64,000 bases of DNA, from positions 56,313,810 through 56,377,809 of the forward strand of contig NC_054712.1 of NCBI RefSeq assembly GCF_016097555.1. The letters are read 5' to 3'. This DNA is from Gigantopelta aegis (taxonomy: Eukaryota > Mollusca > Gastropoda > Neomphalida > Peltospiridae). The translations under genes and the position numbers were made by a program. Below, one piece after another: positions 41,301-52,542 of this stretch (the stretch's first letter is position 1; every line of letters starts with the position of its first letter). The notes below the pieces were generated by a model. That model saw only the letters and a program-made list of their open reading frames with translations, was not told where the DNA came from and made no database searches.

Positions 41301-44300
41301 TAGCAGCAACCAATTGAGAAATTCAAATAACAATCGTGTTGGCCCATTGTTGGGGATCGATCCTACCACCCATGGGGCAATAGAGGCAGTGGCGTAGCTG
41401 GATTAGGGGAGGGGTGCACGGGGGGCCATGGTCCCCCAATCAAATTTGTTTTTTAATGTATTAAATTTGTTAAAATCATCCATCCATCAATACACGCATA
41501 CATACATAGTGTGTGTTGCCTCCCCCCAATATGGGTTGGCCCCTCAAATATAAAATCCTGGCTACGTCAGTGACTTGATGAGAGATTTGACACTGGAAAC
41601 CCTAACTGATCATTCATATTCGTGTCCAGGGTTTGACTGTTATTTCACAACTGTATTCAAAATGGTGCTTTCTGGAAAAATAATTATGAAATGAAGGTAA
41701 CTTTGAATCGGCGTATTGTATTTTCTTGATGAGTTATTGTGCATGCAATAAGCGGTTTTTTGTTTGTTTGTTTTTTGGCTGTTGTTTTTCTAGGGGTTTT
41801 TGGGTGGGGTTTTTTTATACTTCCAGGTGACATCGCTATGGTGACTTTCAGTCCCAAAGTTCCAACTGCTAAAGACTTTTGTATACTTCCGGTGTGTCTG
41901 CCCGACCAAACGACTGTCTTCACGGAAGATTCAAACCAGAAATGCAAAATAGCGTCCTGGGGATTTCCTGGTACGCAATTATATTGTTTACTGCCGCGAA
42001 GCGTTGTCCTAACTAAACAATTTTTAAATTGGCAAAATATATGATGTATTTGTACCGATCTGGTGATGCCATGCCTAAGTAATTGACATTGTATATAATA
42101 CCCTCTTTTCCTCAATTCGATTGTTATTGACTTTGACTTTGAACTATTTTAACATGCCCCTATACCACTACGGTTTCAGGTACGTCCATCCCGGATCCTG
42201 TCTCGGGATAGGTAGGGACTTAACTCGGGACATTGTTACTGAAATAAATTTGAATACAAATTTTATATGTGCATATATCATATGCTTACATTATTATTAT
42301 ATTATAATTATGTAATTATCGCCATTATATTATATTGTGTGTATATTGGAGATAGCCTAGGTAGAAGACAACAGTTATTTGTGAATCGTCAGCTGAGATT
42401 TATGCTCGCCAGACCCTGGCATCCTAAATACCCACTTATGGTTTAAAAATAAAGAAAGATACATGTATTTTCAGTATCAAGGAAATTACAAAAAATGTCA
42501 CAATTTTAAAGAGGACTCAATTTAAATATGTTTAGTTATTGTGTTACTTTCATCAAAATGTGTCCAAAACTGCATGATTTTGGGTGTATTTTTGACAATG
42601 TTCACACCCATACAAACCACACCCAACCGAGAGTTGGCGGATATCACACATATATTTATGGAAACTTTGCTCATCAAACCTTACAAAAAACCTCATTTGA
42701 ATAAAGGTTTAGCTATTAAAAGTTTCACAAAATCAGCTTGTTTAAAAATTACCCAAAATGATCGCGCCTCACATGGTGTATGAATACCAAGCCTCATTAC
42801 AACTAAACCATTTGCACTGCTGGGGGGAAAAAACATAATTGTAATTTTTTTAAATAAATCCTTTTCTACCACTAAACGTAAGAATTTACTTCCTATTCCA
42901 AATAATTAGCCTTCAAACATGGATCTGTGCAAAGTTGTAAGTAAACTTGTATATATATATATATATAAATATGTTTTCAATCAATCAGTCGGCATTAAGG
43001 TTAGTACCTCTAGGTACTGGATTCTCATCGGCTCACAACCATCGTGAGTTTTAACGACTCACGCGCGAGACGTAAGGCCAACGATTTGTGTCTCGCTGGA
43101 AATTATTTATAAATTATAATAAGAAATCTAATTTACAAATAGACCTACGATCACCTGAGTGCATAACCTACTGGTGACTACGAGGACAACAGCAACATAC
43201 TTGTGATTTTCTTGTCTGGCTTCATTTCAGTAACCGACACCCTGCAAGAAGCTGACGTGGCCCTCATGCCTTCCTACGCGTGCAAGTTGGTTCTGTCTGC
43301 ACTGGCAAGCGTTAACATCAACATTAAGACACCGAGCGCTGGCATATGCACTGATCCGACGGGAGCGACTAGTTCAGCTTGCAAGGTACATTATAGACTA
43401 AAACAATCATAGTATTAATCTGTTCGCACACTCAACAGGAAGATAATACATTTAACAATTATATTCATATTATTGATTGGGTTCTGAAGTGGTGAAACAT
43501 GTTGGCCATGTGGAAAGATAGCCCGAGTACTCTCAACGTAAGAACGCTAGACAGGCATTTCGACAGTTATTAATGCTCTGTAACCGTCAGAAAGAAAGAA
43601 AGAAATGTTTTATTTAAAGACGCACTTAACACTTTGTATTTACGGTTATATGGCGTCAGACATATGGTTAAGGACCACACAGATACTGAGGGAGGAAACC
43701 CGCTGTCACCACTTCATGGGCTACTCTTTTTGATTAGCAGCAAGGGATCTTTTATATACGCCATCCCCCAAATAGGGTAGTACATACCACGACCTTTGAA
43801 ATACCAGTCGTGGTGCACTGGCTGGAACGAGAAATAGCCCAATGGGCCCACCGACAGGGATCGATCCCACACCGACCTTGCATCGAGTGAGCGCTATACC
43901 ACTGGGTTACGTCTCGCCCTCTAACCGTCAGAGACCAATCTACATGTATATACATTCTGCGCAATCTCTGCCTACCAAACGGTCTAATAGAACAACAATC
44001 CTATGTTTAACGTTAAAAACCTTTACATCGATACTTTTTTAGATCCTTGATTAAAAAAAATAACATATTAATCACTAATACACACACTACAGGAAGAAAC
44101 CCGGCAGCACCCACCTTTCAATAATGTTCCCGTTACATACATAACTGCTGACGGCTAGTGTACGTATTAGTGATTAATATGCGACATTAAAAAAATATAT
44201 AAACAAATATTAATTATAATTATTAATAGTTCGTGTTTTCTGCGATTTTCTCTCTTTTTGTTTCAGTCTTTTGTTTGGTTCTTCTTCTGTTATTTTAAAT

Positions 44301-45172
44301 AAATACTATTTTTAATATACTTACCTTTTTCGACACCCAATAGCCGATGTGTTTTTGTGGATTTTTTGCTGGGGTGTCGTTAAACATCCATTCATTCCAT
44401 TTACCGCTTCTGTTCTTCTTCATCGTTTTCTACTTCTGCTTGTTCGTCTAGTATTGGTTGTATTTCCTCGTGTCCAAAGTTTTAAAATATATAACACAAT
44501 TCAAGGATATATACTTTTTTTAAATTAGACTTTGAAATGATCAAGTCAGGTGAAGTTATAGGTTTTAACGTGCACATTCAGTACAAGCTGTTGTAGAACA
44601 CGCCTGTTATGGGCGCAGGTGTCGACTTTCACGGGCTCCTCCGTCCAGGACAGAAAAGGGTTTCCGGGGCGTAGCCAGAGAGGAAAAAACGCCGAGGAAA
44701 ACCCAGACCTGTAAACTAAATTTCAGTGTCATGGGAAAAATTAAATAAATGTGGGGAAATTCCAGACGAGACAAGCGCCTCTTCTGTCTCATGCTGGCTA
44801 CGCCATTGGGTTTGGTTTGAGAGAGGAGGTAGTCGAGCTGACGTGTGTATGGGAGCACAAACAGCCCTACTCGACCGGGATCGGTAGCGGGCGAGGGCTG
44901 GTTTTGCAAATGTCCCGGAGGATTAAGTCAAATAATTTAGAACGGTTCATCTAAATTGAAAATGGATTTGAAATGGTATTGAATCCTTTATTATGTTTCG
45001 TTCACAGCTGGACGAAGGGGGCATGCTACTCTGCCAGGACCAAGGGGACGCAACTGGAAACAACTGGATTCTAGCTGGCGTTACCTACGGAGCGCCTTGT
45101 AATGCTTCGCTGCCTAACACATTCGTCAACGTCACGAGTAACCTAGACTTCATCATGTCTAATTTAGTATGA
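35274..45172 (+). CDS. Gene B: secreted serine protease homologue, complete
   Basis: Eight exons: 35274-35355, 36161-36232, 37342-37494, 40399-40588, 41156-41262, 41827-41970, 43231-43385 and 45008-45172. These give 355 residues with no internal stop. Signal peptide [18 protein letters not shown], Cys module [11 protein letters not shown], about 35-residue Thr-rich linker, activation site PRIMGG, then a chymotrypsin-fold domain. Asp102 is kept (GDIAMV). His57 is Ile (TSKIC). The GDSGGPL motif reads LDEGGML, so Ser195 is Glu and oxyanion Gly193 is Leu. Position 189 is Ser, not Asp. Disulfide cysteines 42/58 and 191 are retained. Predicted inactive secreted pseudoprotease. TATA-like box upstream and AATAAA 25 bp after the stop. 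Confidence 0.92.
35468..35562. repeat. (TCTA)n / (CCAT)n microsatellite
   Basis: Tetranucleotide run in intron 1 of gene B. Confidence 0.85.
35746..36005 (+). mobile_element. SINE-B-type copy, 5' truncated
   Basis: Starts in the shared body (GGGCTATTCCTCGCTCCAGC) and ends GCGTCGTTAAATAAACCATT. Confidence 0.75.
36161..36232 (+). CDS. Gene B exon 2: Cys-rich module
   Basis: Acceptor TTTCAG. Encodes [15 protein letters not shown] then SVYRCCGK. Donor GTGAGT at 36233. Its last ~40 nt and donor are copied in tandem downstream (36233-36808). Confidence 0.9.
36233..36808 (+). repeat. Seven ~82-bp copies of the exon 2 end and donor (gene B)
   Basis: Each unit repeats ACTGTCTGTATTGATGCACA, GTATACAGATGTTGTGGGAA and donor-like GTGAGTATATC, copied from the 3' part of exon 2. 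Five of the seven keep TGTTGTGGGAAAA|GTGAG; the other two are degenerate. Confidence 0.9.
37342..37494 (+). CDS. Gene B exon 3: Cys turn and Thr-rich linker
   Basis: Encodes [16 protein letters not shown], then about 35 residues of mostly Thr with Ala, Val, Ser and Pro. Donor GTAAGT; a 43-bp minisatellite begins just after it. Confidence 0.9.
37511..38250. repeat. 43-bp minisatellite in intron 3 of gene B
   Basis: About 17 units of GGGTTTTGAAGGAAGGGTGG / GGTGATTTATCGCCACCAAT ACC. Confidence 0.92.
38250..38790. repeat. A/C-rich low complexity and a 61-bp duplication
   Basis: Poly-A/C tract at 38285-38440; then GTCATTGTCTCTCTAATCAC is repeated at 38599 and 38660. Confidence 0.6.
38791..38934. 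mobile_element. MITE with GGGCCC ends
   Basis: GGGGCCCGTTCTACGAAGCG at left, AAAAAGGGCCC at right. Internal CTAAGAT / ATCTTAG motifs alternate. Confidence 0.5.
39179..40381. mobile_element. Solo LTR of an LTR retrotransposon
   Basis: Begins TGTGACGGTACATGCTC and ends GAATCCCCGTGACA, giving TG...CA termini. It is flanked by a 5-bp target duplication AATGG (39174-39178, 40382-40386). At 1203 bp with no internal coding region it is a solo LTR left by recombination. Ty3/Gypsy-type is likely but not proven. It lies in intron 3 of gene B. Confidence 0.8.
40399..40588 (+). CDS. Gene B exon 4: start of protease-like domain
   Basis: Encodes [17 protein letters not shown], and [17 protein letters not shown]. 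His57 is replaced by Ile. The acceptor CAG lies only 17 bp downstream of the end of a solo LTR. Phase 2 end. Confidence 0.92.
41156..41262 (+). CDS. Gene B exon 5
   Basis: Acceptor TTTCAG, donor GTAAGT. Encodes [19 protein letters not shown] then [15 protein letters not shown]. It corresponds to the loop region between His57 and Asp102. Confidence 0.88.
41387..41572. mobile_element. MITE with CACTGACGTAGCCAGGAT-type ends
   Basis: CAGTGGCGTAGCTGGATT and ATCCTGGCTACGTCAGTG are inverted. Related copies are at 44663-44807 and 56550-56687. Confidence 0.7.
41827..41970 (+). CDS. Gene B exon 6: Asp102 segment
   Basis: Encodes [34 protein letters not shown] and CKIASWG. The trypsin Asp102 position keeps Asp. 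144 nt, same length as in A. Confidence 0.9.
42000..43230. other. Intron 6 of gene B, mostly unrecognised
   Basis: AT-rich. (AT)n at 42950-42970 and a decayed SINE-C-like piece (GAGTTTTAACGACTC) near 43010-43080. Confidence 0.45.
43231..43385 (+). CDS. Gene B exon 7
   Basis: Encodes [20 protein letters not shown] and ends [15 protein letters not shown] in phase 0. The final Cys corresponds to Cys191; the residue two before it (position 189, S1 pocket base in trypsin) is Ser. Confidence 0.9.
43518..44035. mobile_element. MITE (same family as 27853) split by a SINE
   Basis: Left half GCCCGAGTACTCTCAACGTA at 43518 and right half CTGCCTACCAAACGG at 43968 match the 27.9-kb copy. A complete minus-strand SINE-A/B copy (43590-43918) sits between duplicated TAACCGTCAG. 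Confidence 0.7.
43590..43918 (-). mobile_element. SINE with SINE-B tail and SINE-A head
   Basis: Tail AGAAAGAAATGTTTTATTTA joined to head (reverse) GGCGAGACGTAACCCAGTGG. Target duplication TAACCGTCAG. Confidence 0.75.
44064..44181. mobile_element. Short MITE, 26-bp TIRs
   Basis: CATATTAATCACTAATACAC and GTATTAGTGATTAATATG pair end to end over 118 bp. Confidence 0.65.
44541..44975 (+). repeat. Repeat E copy with a nested MITE (44663-44807)
   Basis: TTTTAACGTGCACATTCAGT start and one ACCGGGATCGGTAGCGGGCG unit. The inserted MITE has GGGGCGTAGCCAG / CTGGCTACGCCA ends. It ends 33 bp before gene B exon 8. Confidence 0.7.
45008..45172 (+). CDS. Gene B exon 8: Ser195 region and stop
   Basis: Encodes [27 protein letters not shown] and a C-terminal helix ...[10 protein letters not shown], stop TGA. 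Aligns with GDSGGPLVC...GVTSWG..C...LDWI of trypsins, with Glu at the Ser195 position. Confidence 0.92.
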   Translation: MDEGGMLLCQDQGDATGNNWILAGVTYGAPCNASLPNTFVNVTSNLDFIMSNLV

Positions 45173-45196
45173 ATAAACAAGGCGATACGTGAACAA

Positions 45197-45202
45197 AATA
45201 AA
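45197..45202 (+). terminator. Poly(A) signal, gene B
   Basis: AATAAA 25 bp after the TGA stop of exon 8, followed by sequence unrelated to the gene. Confidence 0.6.
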
Positions 45203-45336
45203 GCGCAGTGAAAAAATCTATTATTGTGTTTAATTTTCTTGTTTGTTAACCGGATAACTGGGCCAAATAATTATGGACTCTTCCAGAAATGATCACAGGG
45301 GAGGGGCGGTGGCCATTTTTGTAAGGTTTTCGTTGT

Positions 45337-45677
45337 TGTTTTGTTTAAAGACACCACTAGTGCATACTGATTCATTAATCATTGGTTATTAGATGTAAAG
45401 TATATGGTCATTCTAATAGAAACTCGCGCTACATTTTCCCATTAGGTTAAAGTTTGTTTTGATTAGCTACACCACATTTCCCCATTTTTCCATTAATAGC
45501 AAGATATCGTTTTAATGCATCATACCACAGACAGGATAGCACATACCACGGCCTTTGATATACCAGTCGTGGTGCACTGGCTGGAACTAGAAATAACCCA
45601 ATGTGCCCACCGACGGGGATCGATCCTATACCGACCGCGCATCATGTGAACGTTTTACCACTGGGCTATGTCCCGCT
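45337..45677 (-). mobile_element. SINE-A
   Basis: Minus-strand copy, head ACCACTGGGCTATGTCCCGC; partial internal duplication. A body fragment follows at 45678-45770. Confidence 0.7.
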
Positions 45678-45804
45678 CCATTAGCAGCATTGGGATGTTT
45701 GATATGGATTTTCCTCCAAACACGTACCACGACCTTTAATCTAACAGTCGTGGAGCACTGGCTGGGATTGCCCTCCCCCCCTCCCACCCCCCATCAGACC
45801 ATGT

Positions 45805-46010
45805 TAAAGTTTGTTTTATTTAACGACACCACTACATAACATTTTGGTTTATTAATCATCGGCTATTGGATGCCACATTTTGCCATTAGCGGCAAAGGAT
45901 CTTTCATAGGTGCGCTTTTCCACAGCCAGGACAGCACATACCACATATATACCAGTTTTGGAGCACTGGTTGTAACAGGTCCACAATTAGAGAATGGGTC
46001 CATAAAGGAG
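45805..46010 (-). mobile_element. SINE-A, truncated
   Basis: Tail TTTGTTTTATTTAACGACAC and body; head lost. Confidence 0.65.
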
Positions 46011-46058
46011 CTTTGATTCTTCAAACCACACATCTCAGGTGAGCGCTAGATATAAAAT

Positions 46059-46557
46059 ATTAGGTTGTTATGTTTTGATATCGTGGTTATTTGGCGAGAT
46101 TTAGATAACGGTGTAACAGGTGAGCTTCAGTGAGCCTGTTACACCGTTATCAAACCGAGCCAAATAACCACAATATTAAAACCTAATAATTGATATTTTG
46201 TTTATCATGCAACCCCTTTCAAGTTATATGTTTGTAATATGCTTCAGTCAGAAGCGGTATAGAAACTATTAGTAATATTGTGTAGAAATTACTACCAGAA
46301 GTCGGATAATAGCAGGTGCTTGAATGCATTTTGGGAATGGCATAGCCAGTCAAAATGTTATGTGTCTCCACATTTTAAATAAAATACTTTGATTATATTT
46401 CAAAGTTTGTTGTATCACAACATTATAATTTTTGTACCTTTTTCTGTGAAAATAAACACAACGTAGGAGTTATCAGGCAGTGACATAATAACATTTTGAA
46501 TTATCATGTAGGGGTTATCAGGTCACAAGAAGCGTGGTTGCATGATAAATCAAATTA
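46059..46557. mobile_element. Foldback hairpin joined to a MITE
   Basis: 46059-46188: ~55-bp arms (GGTTATTTGGC...GTAACAGG). 46190-46557: ends TTTATCATGCAACC / GGTTGCATGATAAAT. May be one composite element. Confidence 0.6.
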
Positions 46558-47390
46558 GCTAGATCCAGCGCCCATTTTTATGAATACCCAATATCTACAA
46601 ACAAAAAATAATTTAAACAAATATGCACAGAGAAAATATGGCAGTAGACTGACCAGGCAAAAAACCCCTACCAAACAAACAAAAAACAACCAATAAAAAG
46701 CCCCACATGTTCCATTCTAACCATTTCCGTATAGACAATCGAAATTAAACTGATAGCAAACTTTCCAACCACTGATGTAGCCGGATGTGTGATGTAGTCC
46801 ATGTGGCCATACCTCACTGTCACCACTCTTTTTGTTTCTTCCCACAGAAGATTCTGGACCTTACAATATACCCCTCAGCCAGGCACTCCCCTGTACAGAA
46901 CGTCAAAGGAGTAGCAAATGTCATTGTTGTTATAGTGACAGTCGAAAGAACTGTTGTATTTTTAAAATAACAACAATGTAATCAAAGACAAACAAAGGAA
47001 ACGGTCATTTACGTGAACGAATACACATTCATGTAGTAATTTCCAGATATATTTTGCGAAATAAACAAATAATTATTTTTAAAATTACCTAACGACTTTT
47101 ATTTGAACGTGTTCCTTTCAAAACTAAGGTTGTGTGTCTTGGTGCATAGTGTACGATATGCAATTACGATTTGTTTAAAAGCTACTTTACAAACACAAAT
47201 TACAATGTAATTTCATTAGTCATTAAGCGACGCAATAATGACGCCACTGATATCAACATCTTTGTCGGAGTCACGCAATAAGTGCGCCTTGATGACGACT
47301 ACGTACAACAGCGTGGCGATACCCACTATAATTCAGTGTTGTAATCATGTACCCAAAACCAGACACCGAATGGTACAAAAGACAGAGATA
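46558..47390. other. Intergenic B-C, nothing recognised
   Basis: Unique AT-rich sequence up to the gene C promoter; short ORFs are unconvincing. Confidence 0.5.
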
Positions 47391-47393
47391 TAG

Positions 47394-47400
47394 TATAAAT
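47394..47400 (+). promoter_or_regulatory. TATA box, gene C
   Basis: TATAAAT 51 bp upstream of the ATG at 47451. This predicts initiation near 47425 and a 5' UTR of about 25 nt. The best of the three promoters. Confidence 0.6.
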
Positions 47401-47450
47401 ACCGAGTCTGTCAAATGACAGAGTCACAGACTAACAGACAGCACCACAAT

Positions 47451-47532
47451 ATGGCTTCCTTGACTGGTTCTCTTGGTGTCCTCTTCGCCTTCCTGTGCTG
47501 CGCTTCTGCTCTCTCGGTGCCATCTTTTTGCA
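47451..47532 (+). CDS. Gene C exon 1: signal peptide
   Basis: ATG at 47451; leader ...[12 protein letters not shown] close to that of gene B. Donor GTAAGT at 47533; 82 nt, phase 1. Confidence 0.9.
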
Positions 47533-50500
47533 GTAAGTATTTTCTTAGATGCGAATTTCTTCCTTAAAACATATTATATATAATTATTATTATTATTATT
47601 ATTATTACTACTACTACTTATATCGAAATAAAGTTCAAGCATGGGGACACACCTCAGCTATGGAGACTCTCTCTCCATAACAACCGGCCTCGGTGGCGTC
47701 GTGGCAGGCCATCGGTCTACAGGCTGGTAGGTACTGGGTTCGGATCCCAGTCGAGGCATGGGATTTTTAATCCAGATACCGACTCCAAACCCTGAGTGAG
47801 TGCTCCGCAAGGCTCGATGGGTAGGTGTAAAACACTTGCACCGACCAGTGATCCATAACTGGTTCAACAAAGGCCATGGTTTGTGCTGTCCTGCCTGTGG
47901 GAAGCGCAAATAAAAGATCCCTTGCTGCTAATCGGAAGAGTAGCCCATGTAGTGGCGACAGCGGGTTTCCTCTCAAAATCTGTGTGGTCCTTAACCATAT
48001 GTCTGACGCCATATAACCGTAAATAAAATGTGTTGAGTGCGTCGTTAAATAAAACACGTCTTTCTTTCTCTCTCCATAACAAGTTAAGTATTAGTAGCTT
48101 GTAGTGTATTAGTAGTTCCTCTTTTTTAAAGTGCGGTAATAATAATAAAGATTATTTTGGTCTTAGTGATAATACCAATATTTACTATTATGGTGATAAC
48201 AAAGATAATCATAACCTTTTGTATTCTTATCATCAGCGACTGTTCAGACGAAATGGCAAGGATGCAGTGTCCAGAGCCCCGATCCACGAAGCGATCTTAT
48301 CGCTAAGAACACCATACGGTCATAACTAACGTAACACCGTAAGAGCATAACTACAGTAACACCTTAAGAGCATAACTACAGTAGAGCATAACTACAGTAA
48401 CACTGTAAGAGCATAACTACAGTAACACCGTAAGAGCATAACTACAGTAACACCTTAAGAGCATAACTACAGTAACACCGTGAGAGCATAACTACAGTAA
48501 CTCCGTAAGAGCATAACTACAGTAACACTGTAAGAGCATAACTACAGTAACACTGTAAGAGCATAACTACAGTAACACTGTAAGAGCATAACTACAGTAA
48601 CACTGTAAGAGCATAACTACAGTAGAGCATAACTACAGTAACACTGTAAGAGCATAACTACAGTAACACCGTAAGATCATAACTACAGTGTGCCGTTAAG
48701 GTGATCATAGTGCTAAGATAGCTTCGTGGAACGGAAAGGAAATGCTTTATTTAACGACGCACTTAACACATTTTATTTACGGTTATATGGCGTCGGACAT
48801 ATGGTTAAGTGGGGTCCTGTAGTCAGGAGGCCAATATGAAAAAAATTAGTTGTGATAAACCAAACTGTTAAAAGCTGACAACCATGTGGAAATAGTTATT
48901 TACACATTATTAATTAAAATAAAACCGGTTGGCATTTTTAGAAATACAATTTATGGGTGACAAGGTCAAAATAAGATCAAGGTGACCCCTTTGTATGCTA
49001 CTATTAAAATAAAAGTATATTAACCTTAAATATTTTTTTAAAAGCACACACTTATTTTGCTAAAATATAGTTGAGACAAAACTGTCATGGCAATACAATA
49101 TCATTTGAAATCTTGTCACATGTAGTCACTGTTTATTACAAACGCTTGTGTAATGGTTAAAAGTAGTCACAATTTTAGGAAAATTACATCACTTAACAAA
49201 CCATAATTACAAATAAATAACTTTAATATCTCCTAATTTTGAAGAAGAAAAATATTTGCTCCTTTTAAAAAAATATTAAACCTTTGTCACAGAGAATACT
49301 ATTCAGGAGGATGACATCTGTTTAAAATTTATATATTTTCCTTCAGCAATCCTTTGAATATGATCATAGTAGCGATGTTCGATGTCTTTCACATATACAA
49401 ACCAGCACTTTAAATCACTTTTAAAATGGCTTTATTTATTAGGTGTTATAGAATAAGATGAAGCATTATACATTTTGGTGTTTATCCTGCTAATATGTAT
49501 AATGTCCCCCCCCCCCCAACCCCCCCCCCCCCCCCCCCCCCCCCACGAACACAAAGCTGTGCACTGAACATGAGATTTGTTGAACTTGCAACGCTTTTGG
49601 CATCCTTTCTTACATCTATAAGAAACCAGTTCATGGCAGCTGTGCGAGGTTTCTGAACAATTTGTCAAGTGTGGCTAATACATTCCATCATCCATCTTGA
49701 TCCAGCCCCATCTATTAGGTAAAAGGAGCAACGGTGCTGAGAGCAGAGTATCTCCCTAGATATGACCACCTTGGTAGACTGCCTTCGTTATATGTTGCTT
49801 CAATACAGCTAGCATGGGTGATCTTCTTAACACCGATTTTCTCATGCAAACAGCTTCTTTCTGGTCATGTTCATATCAGTACAAGAATTTGTCGAGTCAT
49901 AGAGCAGCATCGTGAACCTGGAATATCTCTGAGTGCACTGAATAGATTAAGTAAGCAATGAATTAGTCAGTTCTGGAAGCGCGTTCCATGTGTAGCCCAC
50001 ATTGTAATCTTGTCATGCCCACAAAAGGCTGGTACCGTGTCGCGTCATATTAATTAGTGCATGGAACATGTGCATGGATCGGGATTATCAAGTTTGAAAG
50101 TGGTAGATATCTGATGGGCAACCAAGTAACGCAAAATATTCCATGTTCCATTTGGCCAGCTATCATTAGCTGGACGTGTCTGTGCAACCATCAGTGACAA
50201 CAGTACACATGTGTATTAAAATGTGGTGGTGACTATGCTGTGATACATGCACCACACACTGGTTTCTGCCTTGTGGCGCATCATCGTGGTGCAGGGCTAA
50301 TAACATTCTCGTGGGTTTCCCCGAGAGAGCGAATACAGCATATTCGGTATCTGATTCGTTTTGTGTTGATAATTCAGTGCAGTATATCTGTTTGCTTATT
50401 ACAGCTCCATACACTGTTTATCATAGTCTAACCATAGCGTTTATTTTTCTTTCTTTTTTAAAGATTTTGTTAATTTTTATTATTATTTAAAATTTTATTT

Positions 50501-52163
50501 TATTATTATTATTTATTTTTTGGTTGAGGGTATTTAATGTTAATATGCTTGATTGTGACTTTTTAAGTGTAACTCTTTCGTAGCTGTATATATATTATAT
50601 ATATTAATAATTTTAGAATTTTAAATTGATGTTATTATACCTTTGTTTGACACCAAAAAGCTGATGTGGGTTGTTTTTGTACTGGTGGTGTTGTTAAACT
50701 GGGGAACAACAGTCCTGCAACAGACGAAACACCTATTGATGATTCATGGTAGCAGATCGTCACTACCTTTTCAAAACAACCTTTGGATTCTGTACTGTAA
50801 AAAGATACGATTTTTTTTATATGTTAATGGTTCTGTCCTTTATATCATCAACTTCTTATTCATCCTTATTGAACCTTTTTTTCTGGATAGAAAATATCAA
50901 AATGAAAATAAAATGTTTTATAAGCTGAATTAATAAATGAAACGAGACTTTGTTTCCTTTATTCCAGACGCGTGCCAGATCGATGTCCGAAATCGTTACT
51001 GTATGTACTGCTGTGCTATGTACTCGTGCTGTGGGACAGGTGAGATATCCTTTGACCTTTACAGGTGTATTTGTTTTCAACGAAAGATCAAATTTTATAA
51101 TTTATTTTGTTTAACCGTGGAGCAAATTTATTAATTGAAGTTAAAATTTTGTTTTGTTTACACTGATTTATTAATCATCGACTTTAGGATGTCAAACATT
51201 AATCGTGTGCTATTTATCAAACATTAATTTTGATAATTCTGGCAGAGTCTTCAGAGAAAACCTGGAACATTTGTTCTACCAGCAGCAAGGGATCTTTCCC
51301 TGAACATGATATATCACCTTGTTTGTTTGCAATTTAAAATATAGCTGATTTCAGTAATCTTGGAAACGTATAGCTGCAATCTAGTCTCCCCCTATTGTAA
51401 CATTATTTTCATCTATAAGATGCATGGCCTTTTTTTCCAATCGTTCTGAGCTATTCTCTTCTGCAGGCAGCGTTTTTTGTAAATTTTGCGCTAAGGTTCA
51501 GAAGACTACTGTACACACATCGTGCTAAATATTGCGTACAAAGATGAATTCCATAAATACAACTGTACTGGAGGCTGCCATCTTTGTTATGTAACACAGA
51601 AGTAGCTATCTACACGGCGGTCATTTGTGTCGGTGAAATCCCATTGTAAGACCACCACAATCCATTTAAAGTGTCCAGTGTAAGACCACCACATTCCACT
51701 TAAAGTTTCCAGTGCGCAGCAGGGGTTATATCTACTAAATAATAATGCAACACACATAAAATCTTGTTTTTATGTGTTGATTATATGTTTGATTGTTTGC
51801 TTTAAAAACCTCTTTGTATATTCACTGTCACATATGGTGGCAGTGAGGTATTTTATTCAAAGAACGGCAGCGACCAGTCAAGTAACTTATGTGATAATAA
51901 TTGTCATTTCCACCAAGTTTGGACTTCACTCTTCAGTAATACTATAAACGTTTTCACTCTAATCTTAATCCAAGATTTTCTAAGCTTCGTTCTATTTTCA
52001 TATTTTTTAAAGGCACTCCAAAAGAGGAATGTGACATAATTCAATGTGGATGTAATCCTGCTGGAACTGAGGATCCAACGGAGTCACCCACCACAACCCC
52101 AGAACCGACTACAACCCCGAAACCGCGAGGTAAGTTGTACAGTTAGATATTTAGAGAAACTGT

Positions 52164-52238
<75 letters not shown>

Positions 52239-52498
52239 GAGACACGGAGGGAGAGACAGCCGGACAGAGACAATATTGATTAAGTTTTTCCCGTTATCCA
52301 TCCCTTCCTGATTATGTCTGTGTGTCCGCCTTTTGTCTGTGTGTCTCAATTTCTCCATGATTGTATCCTCACCATCACCACCACTACTACTACTATTACT
52401 ATTAGACCTACCACCACCACAACCACCACCACTACTACTACTACTATTACTATTAAACCTACCACCACCACAACCACCACTACTATCACCACCACCAT

Positions 52499-52542
<44 letters not shown>

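Noticed and set aside
49734-50431. Transposase-like remnant in intron 1 of gene C
   Set aside because: A faint coding feel but no motif (DDE, RT or zinc finger) that I could identify.
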